The translations under genes were made by a program, and so were the position numbers. DNA of 64,000 nt from positions 62,001 to 126,000 of the forward strand of contig CAWGRQ010000017.1 of NCBI GenBank assembly GCA_963824985.1, written 5' to 3'. Under the pieces are notes generated by a model. It searched no databases, had not been told where the DNA came from, and saw nothing but the letters and a program-made list of their open reading frames with translations. The stretch is from JAFNAG01 sp963824985 (GTDB lineage: Bacteria; Acidobacteriota; UBA6911). The first letter of the stretch is position 1; the number at the start of each line of letters is the position of its first letter. Positions 18,423-26,736 of this stretch are shown here, one piece after another.

Positions 18423-19829
18423 ATGGTCAAAGCCGGCCTCCCATTGATGCTCGGGATACTCATCGCCGCCCTGCCGGTTCCGGGAGGGTTGGCCCCCAAC
18501 GCCTGGTATTTTTTCGCTGTTTTCGCGGCTGTCATTGCCGGGCTGGTCCTGGAACCGCTGCCGCCAGCCGCCATCGGTTTTCTTGGAGTATTCTTGATCT
18601 CGGCGCTCGGATTGATGGGGGGGACTCCGGCGGACTCGATCCGGTGGGCGTTGTCGGGATTTGCGAACACGACCGTCTGGCTCATCTTCGCCGCCTTCAT
18701 GTTTGCTCTGGGTTACGATAAGACCGGGCTGGGGAAACGCATCGGACTGTCGCTGGTGAAGACGCTCGGGCAACGGACGCTGGGACTCGGCTATGCCGTT
18801 GTGTTTGCCGACCTGGCGCTGGCGCCGTTCACCCCCTCGAATACGGCACGAAGCGCCGGCACGATATTCCCCATCATCCGGAACCTGCCCGGCCTGTACG
18901 GTTCCTTTCCAGGCGCGACCGCCCGCCGGATTGGCGGCTACATCATGTGGACGGCGTTCGCCGCGACCTGCGTCACCAGCTCCATGTTCCTCACCGCTTT
19001 GGCTCCCAATCTCCTGGCGTTGGAATTGGTGAAGAAGACCTCGGGGATCGAAATTGCCTGGAGGCAGTGGTTCTACGGCATCCTGCCGGTTGGGGGTATT
19101 CTGATTCTCCTCCTCCCCTTGCTCGTCTACGTGATTTATCCGCCCGGGATCAAACGAGGCCGTGAGATCCCTCTCTGGGCATCCCAGGAACTGGCCGCGA
19201 TGGGAAGAGTCTCCCGAAAGGAATGGGTGATGGCCTTCCTGGCTCTGGTGGCACTCGCCGCCTGGGTTTTCTGTGGCCGCATGATGGATGCCACTACGGT
19301 CGCGGGGCTTGTGATTTCCTGCATGGTGCTGACTGGGGTCGTGACTTGGGAAGATATCCTTGGAAACAAGCCGGCGTGGAATGTCCTGGTCTGGTTCGCA
19401 ACTCTGGTGGCCCTGGCCGACGGACTCAATAGAGTCGGCTTTGTGCGCTGGATGGCGCAGAGCCTGGCGCCGCTGTTAACGGGGATATCTCCCCTCCTGG
19501 CGATGCTGATTCTGACGGCGATCTTCTTTGTTGTGCACTACCTGTTTGCGAGCCTGACGGCGCATGCCACGGCGCTCCTTCCGGTAATGCTCGCCGCCGG
19601 TTCCGGCATACCGGGCATGCCGCTGGAAACGCTTGCCCTGCTGCTCTGTTACTCACTGGGGCTCATGGGAGTGATCACGCCTTATGCCACGGGGCCGGCG
19701 CCGGTATATTATGGGAGTGGCTATATAAGCCGCCGGGACTTCTGGACGATGGGCCTGATCTTTGGCGCCATCTTCCTGATTGCCCTTCTCGGGATCGGCG
19801 TCCCCACGCTGCTGCTGACGGGCCGATGA
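18423..19829 (+). CDS. DASS (SLC13/CitT-like) anion transporter
   Basis: 468 residues from the ATG at 18423, a polytopic inner-membrane carrier with 11-13 helices. Family signatures include LAPFTPSNTARSAGTIFPII and the C-terminal SLGLMGVITPYATGPAPVYYGSGYISRRDFW block seen in CitT, TtdT and 2-oxoglutarate/malate translocators. It probably moves di- or tricarboxylates by sodium symport or exchange. The frame is open to an ATG at 18357, but the hydrophobic N-terminus starts at MVKAGLPLMLG and GGAGAAAG lies 8 bases before 18423. No metabolic genes for such acids are adjacent, so the substrate is undetermined. Confidence 0.88.
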   Translation: MVKAGLPLMLGILIAALPVPGGLAPNAWYFFAVFAAVIAGLVLEPLPPAAIGFLGVFLISALGLMGGTPADSIRWALSGFANTTVWLIFAAFMFALGYDKTGLGKRIGLSLVKTLGQRTLGLGYAVVFADLALAPFTPSNTARSAGTIFPIIRNLPGLYGSFPGATARRIGGYIMWTAFAATCVTSSMFLTALAPNLLALELVKKTSGIEIAWRQWFYGILPVGGILILLLPLLVYVIYPPGIKRGREIPLWASQELAAMGRVSRKEWVMAFLALVALAAWVFCGRMMDATTVAGLVISCMVLTGVVTWEDILGNKPAWNVLVWFATLVALADGLNRVGFVRWMAQSLAPLLTGISPLLAMLILTAIFFVVHYLFASLTAHATALLPVMLAAGSGIPGMPLETLALLLCYSLGLMGVITPYATGPAPVYYGSGYISRRDFWTMGLIFGAIFLIALLGIGVPTLLLTGR

Positions 19830-19859
19830 CTTGCATCCTTGACGGGTTCACATCGGGAT

Positions 19860-20185
19860 CAATAGTGCCGCGCCTTCGGCGCTCGATCCAGTGCGAGCCA
19901 CGCATCCCGGCCTGACGGCCGGGCCTGGGTACTGCCGCGCCTTCGGCGCTCGATATTATCTCCGCCTCCGCCTCCCGGCCTGACGGCCGGGGGCCCTGCG
20001 GGCCTCAGTTCCCTTGGAATCAGGATGCTTAGGGCCACATGTGGGGCTTCTGCCCTGGCCTATTCCAAATCGGTTGTGGGGATTTCCAGGATCTTGCGAT
20101 TTAGTCGCACCGGCCGCGTCCCTAGTCTGACCGAGGCGCGAAGCGCCGGCAGTACCTAGCCCCGCGCGTCAGCGCGGGGGAGAAG
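19860..20185. repeat. Tandem hairpin-rich region
   Basis: The gap between two convergent genes holds a roughly 65-base unit twice (about 19867-19923 and 19935-19990), each with a GCGCCTTCGGCGC hairpin and a CCGGCCTGACGGCCGG hairpin. Further hairpins follow: GCGCGAAGCGCC at about 20130 and CCCCGCGCGTCAGCGCGGGG at about 20160-20180. The last may also serve as a 3' end for a convergent transcript. The arrangement resembles REP/BIME clusters. No gene is present in 19830-20257. Confidence 0.6.
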
Positions 20186-20257
20186 GCGGTGGCGGGTGGA
20201 GGCCCGTAAGGGCCGGCACAAATGACAATTTGAATCTGGTGGCGCGTCCGGCATCGT

Positions 20258-21516
20258 CTATTCGGCACGAAGGGACTCGACGGGATCGAGCCGCGAGGCC
20301 TTGATGGCAGGCCAGGTTCCTGAGAGGAGGCCGATGCACGCGAAAGTGAGGAAGGCCGTGAAGAATGCCCGGCTGCTCACCAGCAGGTAAATATCCCCCT
20401 GCCGGCTCTTGTCCTCGAACACTTCGCTCAGGAAGGGGATGGCGCCGATCCAGTGGGCCACGAGGATGGCGAGCAGGTAGCCCAGAATTCCGCCGATGAT
20501 GCGACAGCGCCAGCGCTTCGCCGAGAAATTGCAGGCGGATATGCCGTTTGCGGGCTCCCAGGGCTTTCAATACGCCGATTTCATGCGTCCGCTCCTGGAC
20601 GCAGAAGAGCATGATGTTCATGATGCCGACGCCGGCCACGGCCAGAGTGAACAGGCCGATGACGTTGAGCAGGCCTTTGGTGGCCATGCTGAGACCGTTG
20701 ATAATGGCGAAACCTTCGCTGAATCTGTCAAAGAGCAGACGCCTTTTCATCTGCGGGGTTGAACTTGTGAATGTCCGCCAGCACCTGCCGGACCTGGCGC
20801 ACCGCCGCATCCTCCATGGCGCCGGAAACTGGCTGGAACACCAGCACGCTGTTGTAGCGGATATCCCTCATCGTGCTCATCACGTTGACCGGGATGAGCG
20901 CGCTATTGTCGTCCTGGGTGAAGTAGTTCGATATGGCGATCTTCTTCTTAAGGATGCCGACCACGGTAAAACGCATCCCCTCGATGAAAACATCCTGATC
21001 CAGCGCCGGAGCCTGGCTGAACAGCTTTTTCTTCAAGTCGTATCCCAGCACCACCACGCGGCGCATGTAGGCCAGATCCTCGGCATTGAGAAAGCGCCCT
21101 TCGCCCATGAACATGCCTCGCGTCGGACCATACTCCTCGTTGACGGCGCGGATCCCGGCGGTCGTCATCCGGTCTCCCCAACGCAGGGGCATCTCGTCGT
21201 AGACTTCGGGGCTGACCCGCTTGACGAGCGAGCAGCGCTGCCGGATCATTTCTATGTCCTGCGGCTCGGTGCGTATGATCCGCCCGGAGCGCGCGCCACC
21301 GGCCTGCATGGAAGTCTGTCCATTCCAGACCACCACCACATTGTCGCCGAAATAGCTCAATCCGAGCATCATCGCCCTCTGAAACCCGTCCCCATAGGCC
21401 ATGAGCAGGATGAACGAGGCGATCCCCCACATGACGCCGAGAACGGTCATCGTCGAGCGCTTGCCGTAGGCAACCAGGTTTTCCAAAACGCGTTTGATAA
21501 TCTCGAAGAGCATCAT
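20258..21516 (-). pseudogene. MacB-like ABC transporter permease, two frameshifts
   Basis: Three frames read in sequence give one FtsX/MacB-type permease of about 418 residues. The first (21516 to about 20738) has the N-terminal helix and periplasmic MacB core domain. The second (to about 20497) carries the helix LFTLAVAGVGIMNIMLFCVQERTHEIGVLKALGA, and the third ends FLTFACIGLLSGTWPAIKASRLDPVESLRAE. One surplus base at about 20737 and one at about 20497 restore ADEKALLFDRF and LSIIGGILGYLLAILVAHWIG. The frame runs upstream to 21612, but the ATG at 21516 with GTGAGGG before it is the likely start. It belongs with the preceding permease and adaptor genes, in an inner-membrane complex exporting an unknown substrate. 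Confidence 0.8.
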
Positions 21517-21628
21517 GCCGCCCTCACCTGCTGAAATGTTCGTGCTTTCGCACTCCGGATTGTAGGAAAGCGCCGATGCCGGATCAGGAACATCATCGTG
21601 CAAGTTAGACACTCAAAACCGGAAGCGA

Positions 21629-22873
21629 TCATTCGTACCTCAGCGCTTCGATCGGATCCACCAGCGCCGCCATGAACGCCGGATAGATGCTCGAGAGCAG
21701 GCCCACCAGGGTCAGGAAACCGAACGCGATCCACCCGACCCCCGGGGTTACGATCATGCCGGCGAAAAAATCGATCTGGGGCAACAGATTGACCAGGGCG
21801 CACAGGCCCCAGCCGATGATGACGCCGGCCAGTCCGGCAATGAAGGTAAGCGTCATCGATTCGGCAAAGAACTGCATCAGGATGCGGCGCGTGGTGGCGC
21901 CGACCGCCTTGCAGATGCCGATCTCATGCGTCCGCTCGCCGACCGACAACAGCATGATGTTCATGACTCCGACGCCGCCCAGGATCAGAGTCACGATGGC
22001 CATGGCTCCGAGGAATACGCGGAGCGAAGAGAAGAGTCTTGTAGATGAGCTTGGCCTCGGTAACGTGTTCCAGATCGGCAGCGCATCCTTGTCCAGGTAG
22101 TCGAAGCCCTTTTCCTGAGCCATGATCTGCCGGACCTGCAGTTCCGCGGCCTCGCCGATGTCCTCGCTGCGCGGCTGCAGGATCAGGTTCGAAAGCTGGA
22201 ACTTGCCGTCGACCGCCTTGGGGAGCGGGAAGTCGCGGGCGATGGAATAGAAGGGGATAAAGATTTTTTTCCGGTCGGGTCCGCTGTAATTGGAGTTCTG
22301 ATCCTTTTTGACCAGCTCCCCTATGATCAGGTAGGGAAACTCCCCAATCATGATCGTGCGTCCGATGGCGTTCTCCTTGTTGAACAGCTGGTCCTTCGCT
22401 TCATCCCCGAGAATGCAGACCCGCTGGGCATTGGCGTTGTCGCCTTCATTGATCTGGCGCCCGCCGGGCTTGATCTCGATCGTCCGCATCTGCATGTAAT
22501 CCGGGAACACGCCGTGGGTGTTGAAGGTGCCGTTATTGATGCTGGAGCGCGCCGGCAGGTAACGCTGGATTTCGGGGCTCGACCTCTGGAGATAGGTTGC
22601 CTGTTGTTTTACACGGACATAGTCGTCGAGGGTGAGGCGGATGGTCTTGCCGGCACGGACGCCTTCCATGCCTTTGCTCGTCATGCCGCCCCAGACGATC
22701 ATGATATTTTGTCCCAGGGCGCGTGCCTTTTGCTTCTGCGCGACCCACATGCCTTCGCCCAGCGCCGTCATGATGATCAGGCAGACGAGCCCCCACGCGA
22801 TCCCGAACATAGTGAGGAAGGAGCGGGTCTTGTTGTTTTTCAGGTTCAGCCAGGTCTGCAGCAGCAGGTCCAT
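21629..22873 (-). CDS. MacB-like ABC transporter permease
   Basis: About 414 residues. An N-terminal helix (LKNNKTRSFLTMFGIAWGL) precedes a periplasmic MacB core domain and three C-terminal helices containing LILGGVGVMNIMLLSVGERTHEIGICKAVGA, the FtsX/MacB signature, ending DPIEALRYE. There is no nucleotide-binding domain in the protein. The upstream adaptor gene ends at 22900; ATG 22873 is preferred over TTG 22891 because GGAG lies at a workable distance. The stretch encoded at about 22030-22066 (TLPRPSSSTRLF) looks off-family, and the +1 frame reads VTEAKLIYK there, so a compensated pair of indels is possible. Confidence 0.88.
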   Translation of the reverse strand: MDLLLQTWLNLKNNKTRSFLTMFGIAWGLVCLIIMTALGEGMWVAQKQKARALGQNIMIVWGGMTSKGMEGVRAGKTIRLTLDDYVRVKQQATYLQRSSPEIQRYLPARSSINNGTFNTHGVFPDYMQMRTIEIKPGGRQINEGDNANAQRVCILGDEAKDQLFNKENAIGRTIMIGEFPYLIIGELVKKDQNSNYSGPDRKKIFIPFYSIARDFPLPKAVDGKFQLSNLILQPRSEDIGEAAELQVRQIMAQEKGFDYLDKDALPIWNTLPRPSSSTRLFSSLRVFLGAMAIVTLILGGVGVMNIMLLSVGERTHEIGICKAVGATTRRILMQFFAESMTLTFIAGLAGVIIGWGLCALVNLLPQIDFFAGMIVTPGVGWIAFGFLTLVGLLSSIYPAFMAALVDPIEALRYE

Positions 22874-22899
22874 ACCGATTTCAGGCTCCAATTCCCGAT

Positions 22900-24141
22900 T
22901 TACTGCAATACCACCTTGTCTCCCAGCTTCAGTCCTGAGAGCAGCTCGGTGCGTGCCCCGTTGCTGAGTCCGGTCTTGATCGGGATCTGACGCCGCCCCG
23001 TCCTGGTCGCCAGATCGGGCACCTCGACGAAGGTCTCCTTTTTTTCATTGTAAATCAAAGCGCTCTCCGGGATCACGAGCACGTCGTGGTGCTCCTCGAG
23101 TACGATTTCGGCATTGGCGCTCATGGCCACTTTCAGGAGGTCGAGGTCATCGCCAATCGACACGCGCACCTCGAACCGGGTTACATTATCTTTCTCAACT
23201 CCCATCGGGGCGATGCGGAAAACCTTTCCCTGAAAAGTCCGATTTTTGTAGGCATCGACGGTTATCCGTGCGGCCTGCCCGATCTTCACCACGCCGATGT
23301 CGGTCTCGTCGACCCTGCCATCCACATACAGTTCCTGGATGTCACCCAAAGTCATGATCAGGGTGGCATTGGAGCCCAACTGCAGAATGGACGAGACTGC
23401 GTCCCCGACCTCGACCTCGCGGCTCAACACCACGCCGTTGATCGGGGAACGGATGGAGGCATATTTGAGATTTTCCTCGGCGCGTTCACCTTGCGCCTGG
23501 GCCTGGGCCACCTCGGCGCGCACCGTGTTGATGGACCGGACGTTCTGCTCAAGCTCCGCTTCGCGCACCTTGACGGCTGCCTGGAGGGCATTGCGGGCGA
23601 CTTCGGCCGCTTTCATTTTCTGCTCGACGCTGTCGAACTCGGATTTGGAAATCAGTCCCTGGAGAAACAGTTCCTGGTTGCGTTTGAATTCGGCGGTCAT
23701 GAAATCAAAATCCCGGCTCTCGGCCTCGAGCTGAGTCTTCCTCAGGTTCGCCTGCAGGGTTTTCTCCTGGGATTGCATCTCCTGGAGCTTGCTTTCGGCT
23801 GCATTTAGAAAAGCCCGGGCTTCCTTCATCTGCGCTTCGAGGGTTTCCTTGTCCAGTTCGACCAGCAATTGGCCTTCGCGGACCCGGTCGCCTACGTTGA
23901 CATAGAGGTACTGGATAATGCCGCTGGCCTTGGACTTGATCTCCACTTTTGACAGGGGCTCGATTTTTCCCGTGGCGACGACCGACTTGGCTACGGAGCC
24001 CTGCTCGACGCGCGCCAGTTTTTCGGCGGGAATGGCTTTGTCAACCGCGAAGAGCGACCCGAACACCCAATAGCCGCCGAAAATAACCAGGAGTCCGACT
24101 ACGGAGAGAAAGGAAATAGTGAAGATCCTCTTTTTGGCCAT
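22900..24141 (-). CDS. MacA/HlyD-type periplasmic adaptor (membrane fusion protein)
   Basis: 413 residues. A signal-anchor helix (about 8-27) precedes a biotinyl-lipoyl half (GKIEPLSKVEIKSKASGIIQYLYVNVGDRV), a long alpha-helical hairpin (about 100-215), the second lipoyl half (ASIRSPINGVVLSREVEVGD) and beta-barrel and membrane-proximal domains, ending GLKLGDKVVLQ. The adaptor couples an inner-membrane MacB-like permease to an outer-membrane exit duct. GGAGGTGATTTC directly precedes the ATG, a strong ribosome site. It is first in an operon with two permeases; no MacB-type ATPase or TolC homologue is present here, so those must be encoded elsewhere. Confidence 0.92.
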   Translation of the reverse strand: MAKKRIFTISFLSVVGLLVIFGGYWVFGSLFAVDKAIPAEKLARVEQGSVAKSVVATGKIEPLSKVEIKSKASGIIQYLYVNVGDRVREGQLLVELDKETLEAQMKEARAFLNAAESKLQEMQSQEKTLQANLRKTQLEAESRDFDFMTAEFKRNQELFLQGLISKSEFDSVEQKMKAAEVARNALQAAVKVREAELEQNVRSINTVRAEVAQAQAQGERAEENLKYASIRSPINGVVLSREVEVGDAVSSILQLGSNATLIMTLGDIQELYVDGRVDETDIGVVKIGQAARITVDAYKNRTFQGKVFRIAPMGVEKDNVTRFEVRVSIGDDLDLLKVAMSANAEIVLEEHHDVLVIPESALIYNEKKETFVEVPDLATRTGRRQIPIKTGLSNGARTELLSGLKLGDKVVLQ

Positions 24142-24889
24142 GAAATCACCTCCACACCCCTATACGAAAATTCGCCGCGATAAGTTTGATGGAATTTACG
24201 GCGCCATCATCGCCGCGGGTAGAGAGCCCGGAATGGAATTGCGAGTGGACCCGGGCCGCTCAAGCAAAAGATCAAGCACGCACCGATCCAGACGGCATGT
24301 GTTTGCGCAGCAAAGAGGTAGCTGGGATGAACCTGTGCCATGGCGTCACAGGTGTAGTGCCGGATTCACGGATGAGGACGCCGGCGGCCGAAGAACAGAT
24401 GCAGCATATGCATCGAAGCAACTCGTGGCTCGAGGCGAGTATCTGATCAACTCCGGTGGCTGCGACGATTGCCACAGCCCGAAGGTGTTTACGCCAAAGG
24501 GTCCGGTGCCGGACATGAGCCGGAGGCTTTCCGGAGCTCCCGCGGACGTCAAGATTCCCCCTATCCCGGCCGGGCTGATCTCTCCCAGCGGCTGGGGCAC
24601 CCTCGGATCCAACGACATGACGGCCTGGGCCGGACCCTGGGGCATCAGTTTCGCGGCAAATCTTACCCCCGACAAGGCGACCGGGCTCGGCAGCTGGACC
24701 GAGGCCGCGTTCATCAGATCGATGAGGACTGGAAAACATAAGGGGGTGTTGCGTGACATCCTGCCGCCTATGCCGTGGCAGGGTCTGGCGAAATTGACGG
24801 ATGAGGACCTGAGGGCGATGCTGGCCTATCTGCAGACCCTGAAGCCCATTCCGAACAAGGTGCCCGACCCGATTCCGCCCAAGCGGTGA
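24119..24889 (+). CDS. c-type cytochrome (N-terminus unresolved)
   Basis: The conserved part starts at about 24422 (LVARGEYLINSGGCDDCHSPKVF) and includes one CxxCH haem site (CDDCH), the phrases WGISFAANLTPDKATGLGSW and MRTGKHKGVLRDILPPMPWQ, and the axial-Met region. This pattern is typical of small periplasmic monohaem cytochromes annotated as diheme or alcohol-dehydrogenase-like subunits. The frame is open back to a GTG at 24119, but the first 100 residues are low-complexity and basic with no signal peptide, and that start overlaps the divergent adaptor gene. The true leader is therefore either lost, frameshifted or further in. Only the C-terminal 155 residues are well supported. Confidence 0.6.
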   Translation: MKILFLAMKSPPHPYTKIRRDKFDGIYGAIIAAGREPGMELRVDPGRSSKRSSTHRSRRHVFAQQRGSWDEPVPWRHRCSAGFTDEDAGGRRTDAAYASKQLVARGEYLINSGGCDDCHSPKVFTPKGPVPDMSRRLSGAPADVKIPPIPAGLISPSGWGTLGSNDMTAWAGPWGISFAANLTPDKATGLGSWTEAAFIRSMRTGKHKGVLRDILPPMPWQGLAKLTDEDLRAMLAYLQTLKPIPNKVPDPIPPKR

Positions 24890-24898
24890 TCCGGCACT

Positions 24899-25075
24899 GC
24901 ACACGGAAGAACATTTTTGGACGCGGATAAACGCGGATGAAAATGGTCGGACACGGATGGACGGAGATGAACGCGGGGCATCGGTGATTGGATCCGTATG
25001 CAGGGCTTTTGCAGATCCGAAGGGCCCGGTGCTTCGAATCCCTAAAAGCCCTGCCCGTGTTCTTCCGTGTCCTGA
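24899..25075. repeat. Imperfect palindromic GGACGCGGAT-type repeat
   Basis: Contains GGACGCGGATAAACGCGGAT and GACACGGATGGACGGAGAT direct units, with ACACGGAAGAAC at the left matched by an inverted GTTCTTCCGTGT at the right. Part of it (GATTGGATCCGTATGCAGGGCTTTTGC) recurs at 26411-26466. No coding pattern is evident in 24890-25177. Confidence 0.5.
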
Positions 25076-25177
25076 AAGCCTTTGTCCTGAGGAATTCCGC
25101 CGTCGTGTGCCGGCTTTCATTCGTTTGCGAATGATGTTCATGAATCATGCGATCATGAATCCGGTCGGAAAAGCGGG

Positions 25178-26068
25178 CTAGCCGTTCGGATCAGGAACCG
25201 CGCGGGCGCTGCCGTTGGCCGGGCGCATCAAGACCACGCTGAGCAGGATCATGACTCCGCCGGCCGTTTGGACGGAGGTCAGGCGCTCATTCAGGAGGAA
25301 GTAGGCCAATATCAGGATGCAGGGGAGTTCGGCGACGCTGACCACCGATGCATGGTAGGCGCCGATCCGGCGTAATCCGAGGTACATCAAATTCAACGGC
25401 AGCACGGTGGAAAGAAGGGCGAGAGCGGTGATAAGCAGCCAGTGATTGAGCGATAGTGCAGGAGAAACCCAGTACCGTGCCGGCAGCGCCGCCATCATCG
25501 CGAACGTGGACACGGTGGTTGTGACCGGGGTGATCAGCAGGGGCGACAGGTCACGGCTCAATTTCTGGCCGTAGACATTCATGAATGCATAGGTGGTCGC
25601 GGACCCCACGGCGAGGAGCACGCCCATCGCATCCAATGAGGCCGGCAGGCTTTGAAAGGGATTTACCGCCAGGATGGCTCCGAACAGTGCCAGCACGAGA
25701 GTCACCAACTCTGCCGTGGCGACCCGGTGCCGTTCCAGGACGATCTGATAGAGCAAGACCAGCCCGGGATATGTAAAAAGAATAATGCTGAGCAATGAAA
25801 CATCTATCCGTTGGGCGGCCCAGAAATAACAGATGGAAAGGCTGAAATTGCCGAGCAGCCCCTGCCAGGCCATGCGGACCAGTTGCCGCCGCCCCAGTTT
25901 CGGGATGCCGCGGACCAGCAGCAGCGGCCAGAGGAGGGCCAGAGACACGAAATTCTGCAGCACCAGCAGGGTTGCCGGATGGAGCCCGGCCCGATAGCCC
26001 AGTTTGATGACGATGGCGGCCCCCCCATAGGAGCAGGCCGCCAGAAACACCAGGAAAATTCCGAACAT
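25178..26068 (-). CDS. EamA/DMT family transporter
   Basis: 296 residues, ten predicted membrane helices in two repeated halves, as in EamA/RhaT drug-metabolite transporters. Visible helices include FGIFLVFLAACSYGGAAIVIK, LLSIILFTYPGLVLLYQIVL and the second-half LLITALALLSTVLPLNLMYLG. The short loop LFTYPGLVLLY matches the helix 3-4 region of the family. Such carriers export amino acids or other metabolites; nothing here points to a substrate. It is transcribed as a single gene, with a large palindromic element immediately upstream of its start that may contain or disturb its promoter. Confidence 0.88.
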   Translation of the reverse strand: MFGIFLVFLAACSYGGAAIVIKLGYRAGLHPATLLVLQNFVSLALLWPLLLVRGIPKLGRRQLVRMAWQGLLGNFSLSICYFWAAQRIDVSLLSIILFTYPGLVLLYQIVLERHRVATAELVTLVLALFGAILAVNPFQSLPASLDAMGVLLAVGSATTYAFMNVYGQKLSRDLSPLLITPVTTTVSTFAMMAALPARYWVSPALSLNHWLLITALALLSTVLPLNLMYLGLRRIGAYHASVVSVAELPCILILAYFLLNERLTSVQTAGGVMILLSVVLMRPANGSARAVPDPNG

Positions 26069-26103
26069 GGGTGCATCCGGGGCGCCGCGACACGCGCGCT
26101 GAC

Positions 26104-26384
26104 TTAGGGCCTGTCAAGAAATAACATGTACACTTTGCTGCAGGCCCCCAGGCCCGCTGGCGAGGCGCGAGCGACGAGCGATACCCGGGTGGTATGTGAG
26201 GAGCGAGCAACAAAGCCAGCGGGCCTGCGGGCCGCAGCCCGAAGGGGCGCGGCGGCGGGCGGGCATCTGCTTCGTTGCCGCTCCTCGACGATGTGCACCG
26301 ACATCGCCTGCGTCGCGGCGCCTCGCATCTGCCCGCCCGGCGCTCGCGCCAAAGTGCACATGTTATTTCTTGACAGGCCCTTAA
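26104..26384. repeat. MITE-like palindromic element, copy 1
   Basis: A 281-base element. Outer terminal inverted repeats of about 33 bases (left 26104-26137 beginning TTAGGGCCTGTCAAGAAATA; right 26350-26384) match with one substitution and one extra T. Inside is a second nested pair (AGGCCCGCTGGC with GCCAGCGGGCC) and a core shared with copies at 28130, 51418 and 63340 (TTGCCGCTCCTCG, CTGCGTCGCGGCGCC, GCATCTGCCC). No transposase is encoded. Frames running through it are artefacts of its composition. Confidence 0.85.
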
Positions 26385-26410
26385 CCCGCCTTCTTCACGA
26401 AGCAAGACAT

Positions 26411-26466
26411 TGCAGGACGCGGATGAACGCGGATTGGATCCGTGTGCGGGGCTTTTGCGGGCCCTT
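26411..26466. repeat. GGACGCGGATGAACGCGGAT repeat fragment
   Basis: Shares GGATTGGATCCGTGTGC and GGGCTTTTGCGGG sequences with 24930-25035, and the GGACGCGG-type unit also appears at 43797. A short interspersed intergenic unit. Confidence 0.5.
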
Positions 26467-26518
26467 AGTACACTGATTCATAAATACGGTGATGTATCCC
26501 AGCCGCAAGGCAGGAGGG

Positions 26519-26631
26519 CAAAGAATTTGTCATTTCTCATTGGTGATTTGCCATTTGTCATTGAATCCAGCCAGCTTCAAGATCGTCAAATGGCCAATGA
26601 CAATTGACAAATCGCAAATGACAAATTCTTT
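26519..26631. repeat. AT-rich palindrome
   Basis: Left arm (AAAGAATTTGTCATTT, then GATTTGCCATTTGTCATTG) and right arm (CAATGACAATTGACAAATC, then AAATGACAAATTCTTT) are inverted copies over about 45 bases each. It is strikingly AT-rich against its surroundings and lies downstream of the Kbl-like gene. It may act as a transcription end, but it has no typical compact stem-loop. Confidence 0.6.
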
Positions 26632-26736
26632 GGCTGTAGCCCTATGCCGGCCCGACTTGCGCTTTTCTAAATGGCGGAAATACGTTTGCGTATTTATGAA
26701 ACCGGGCCCTTAGGGCCCGGCGCTTCCCGCCCGCGA

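Noticed and set aside
19860..20185. CRISPR-like spacing of repeated units
   Set aside because: Only two copies, each internally palindromic, with no regular spacers and no cas genes.
25010..25060. A possible tRNA T-arm (TTCGAATCC) near a GC-rich stem
   Set aside because: No matching acceptor stem, D-arm or anticodon arm could be built around it; it lies in a repeat.
26104..26476. Open frames of 60-116 codons on both strands of palindromic element copy 1
   Set aside because: The element is GC-rich and palindromic, so frames open by chance; copies at other sites do not keep the same frame with protein-like conservation.
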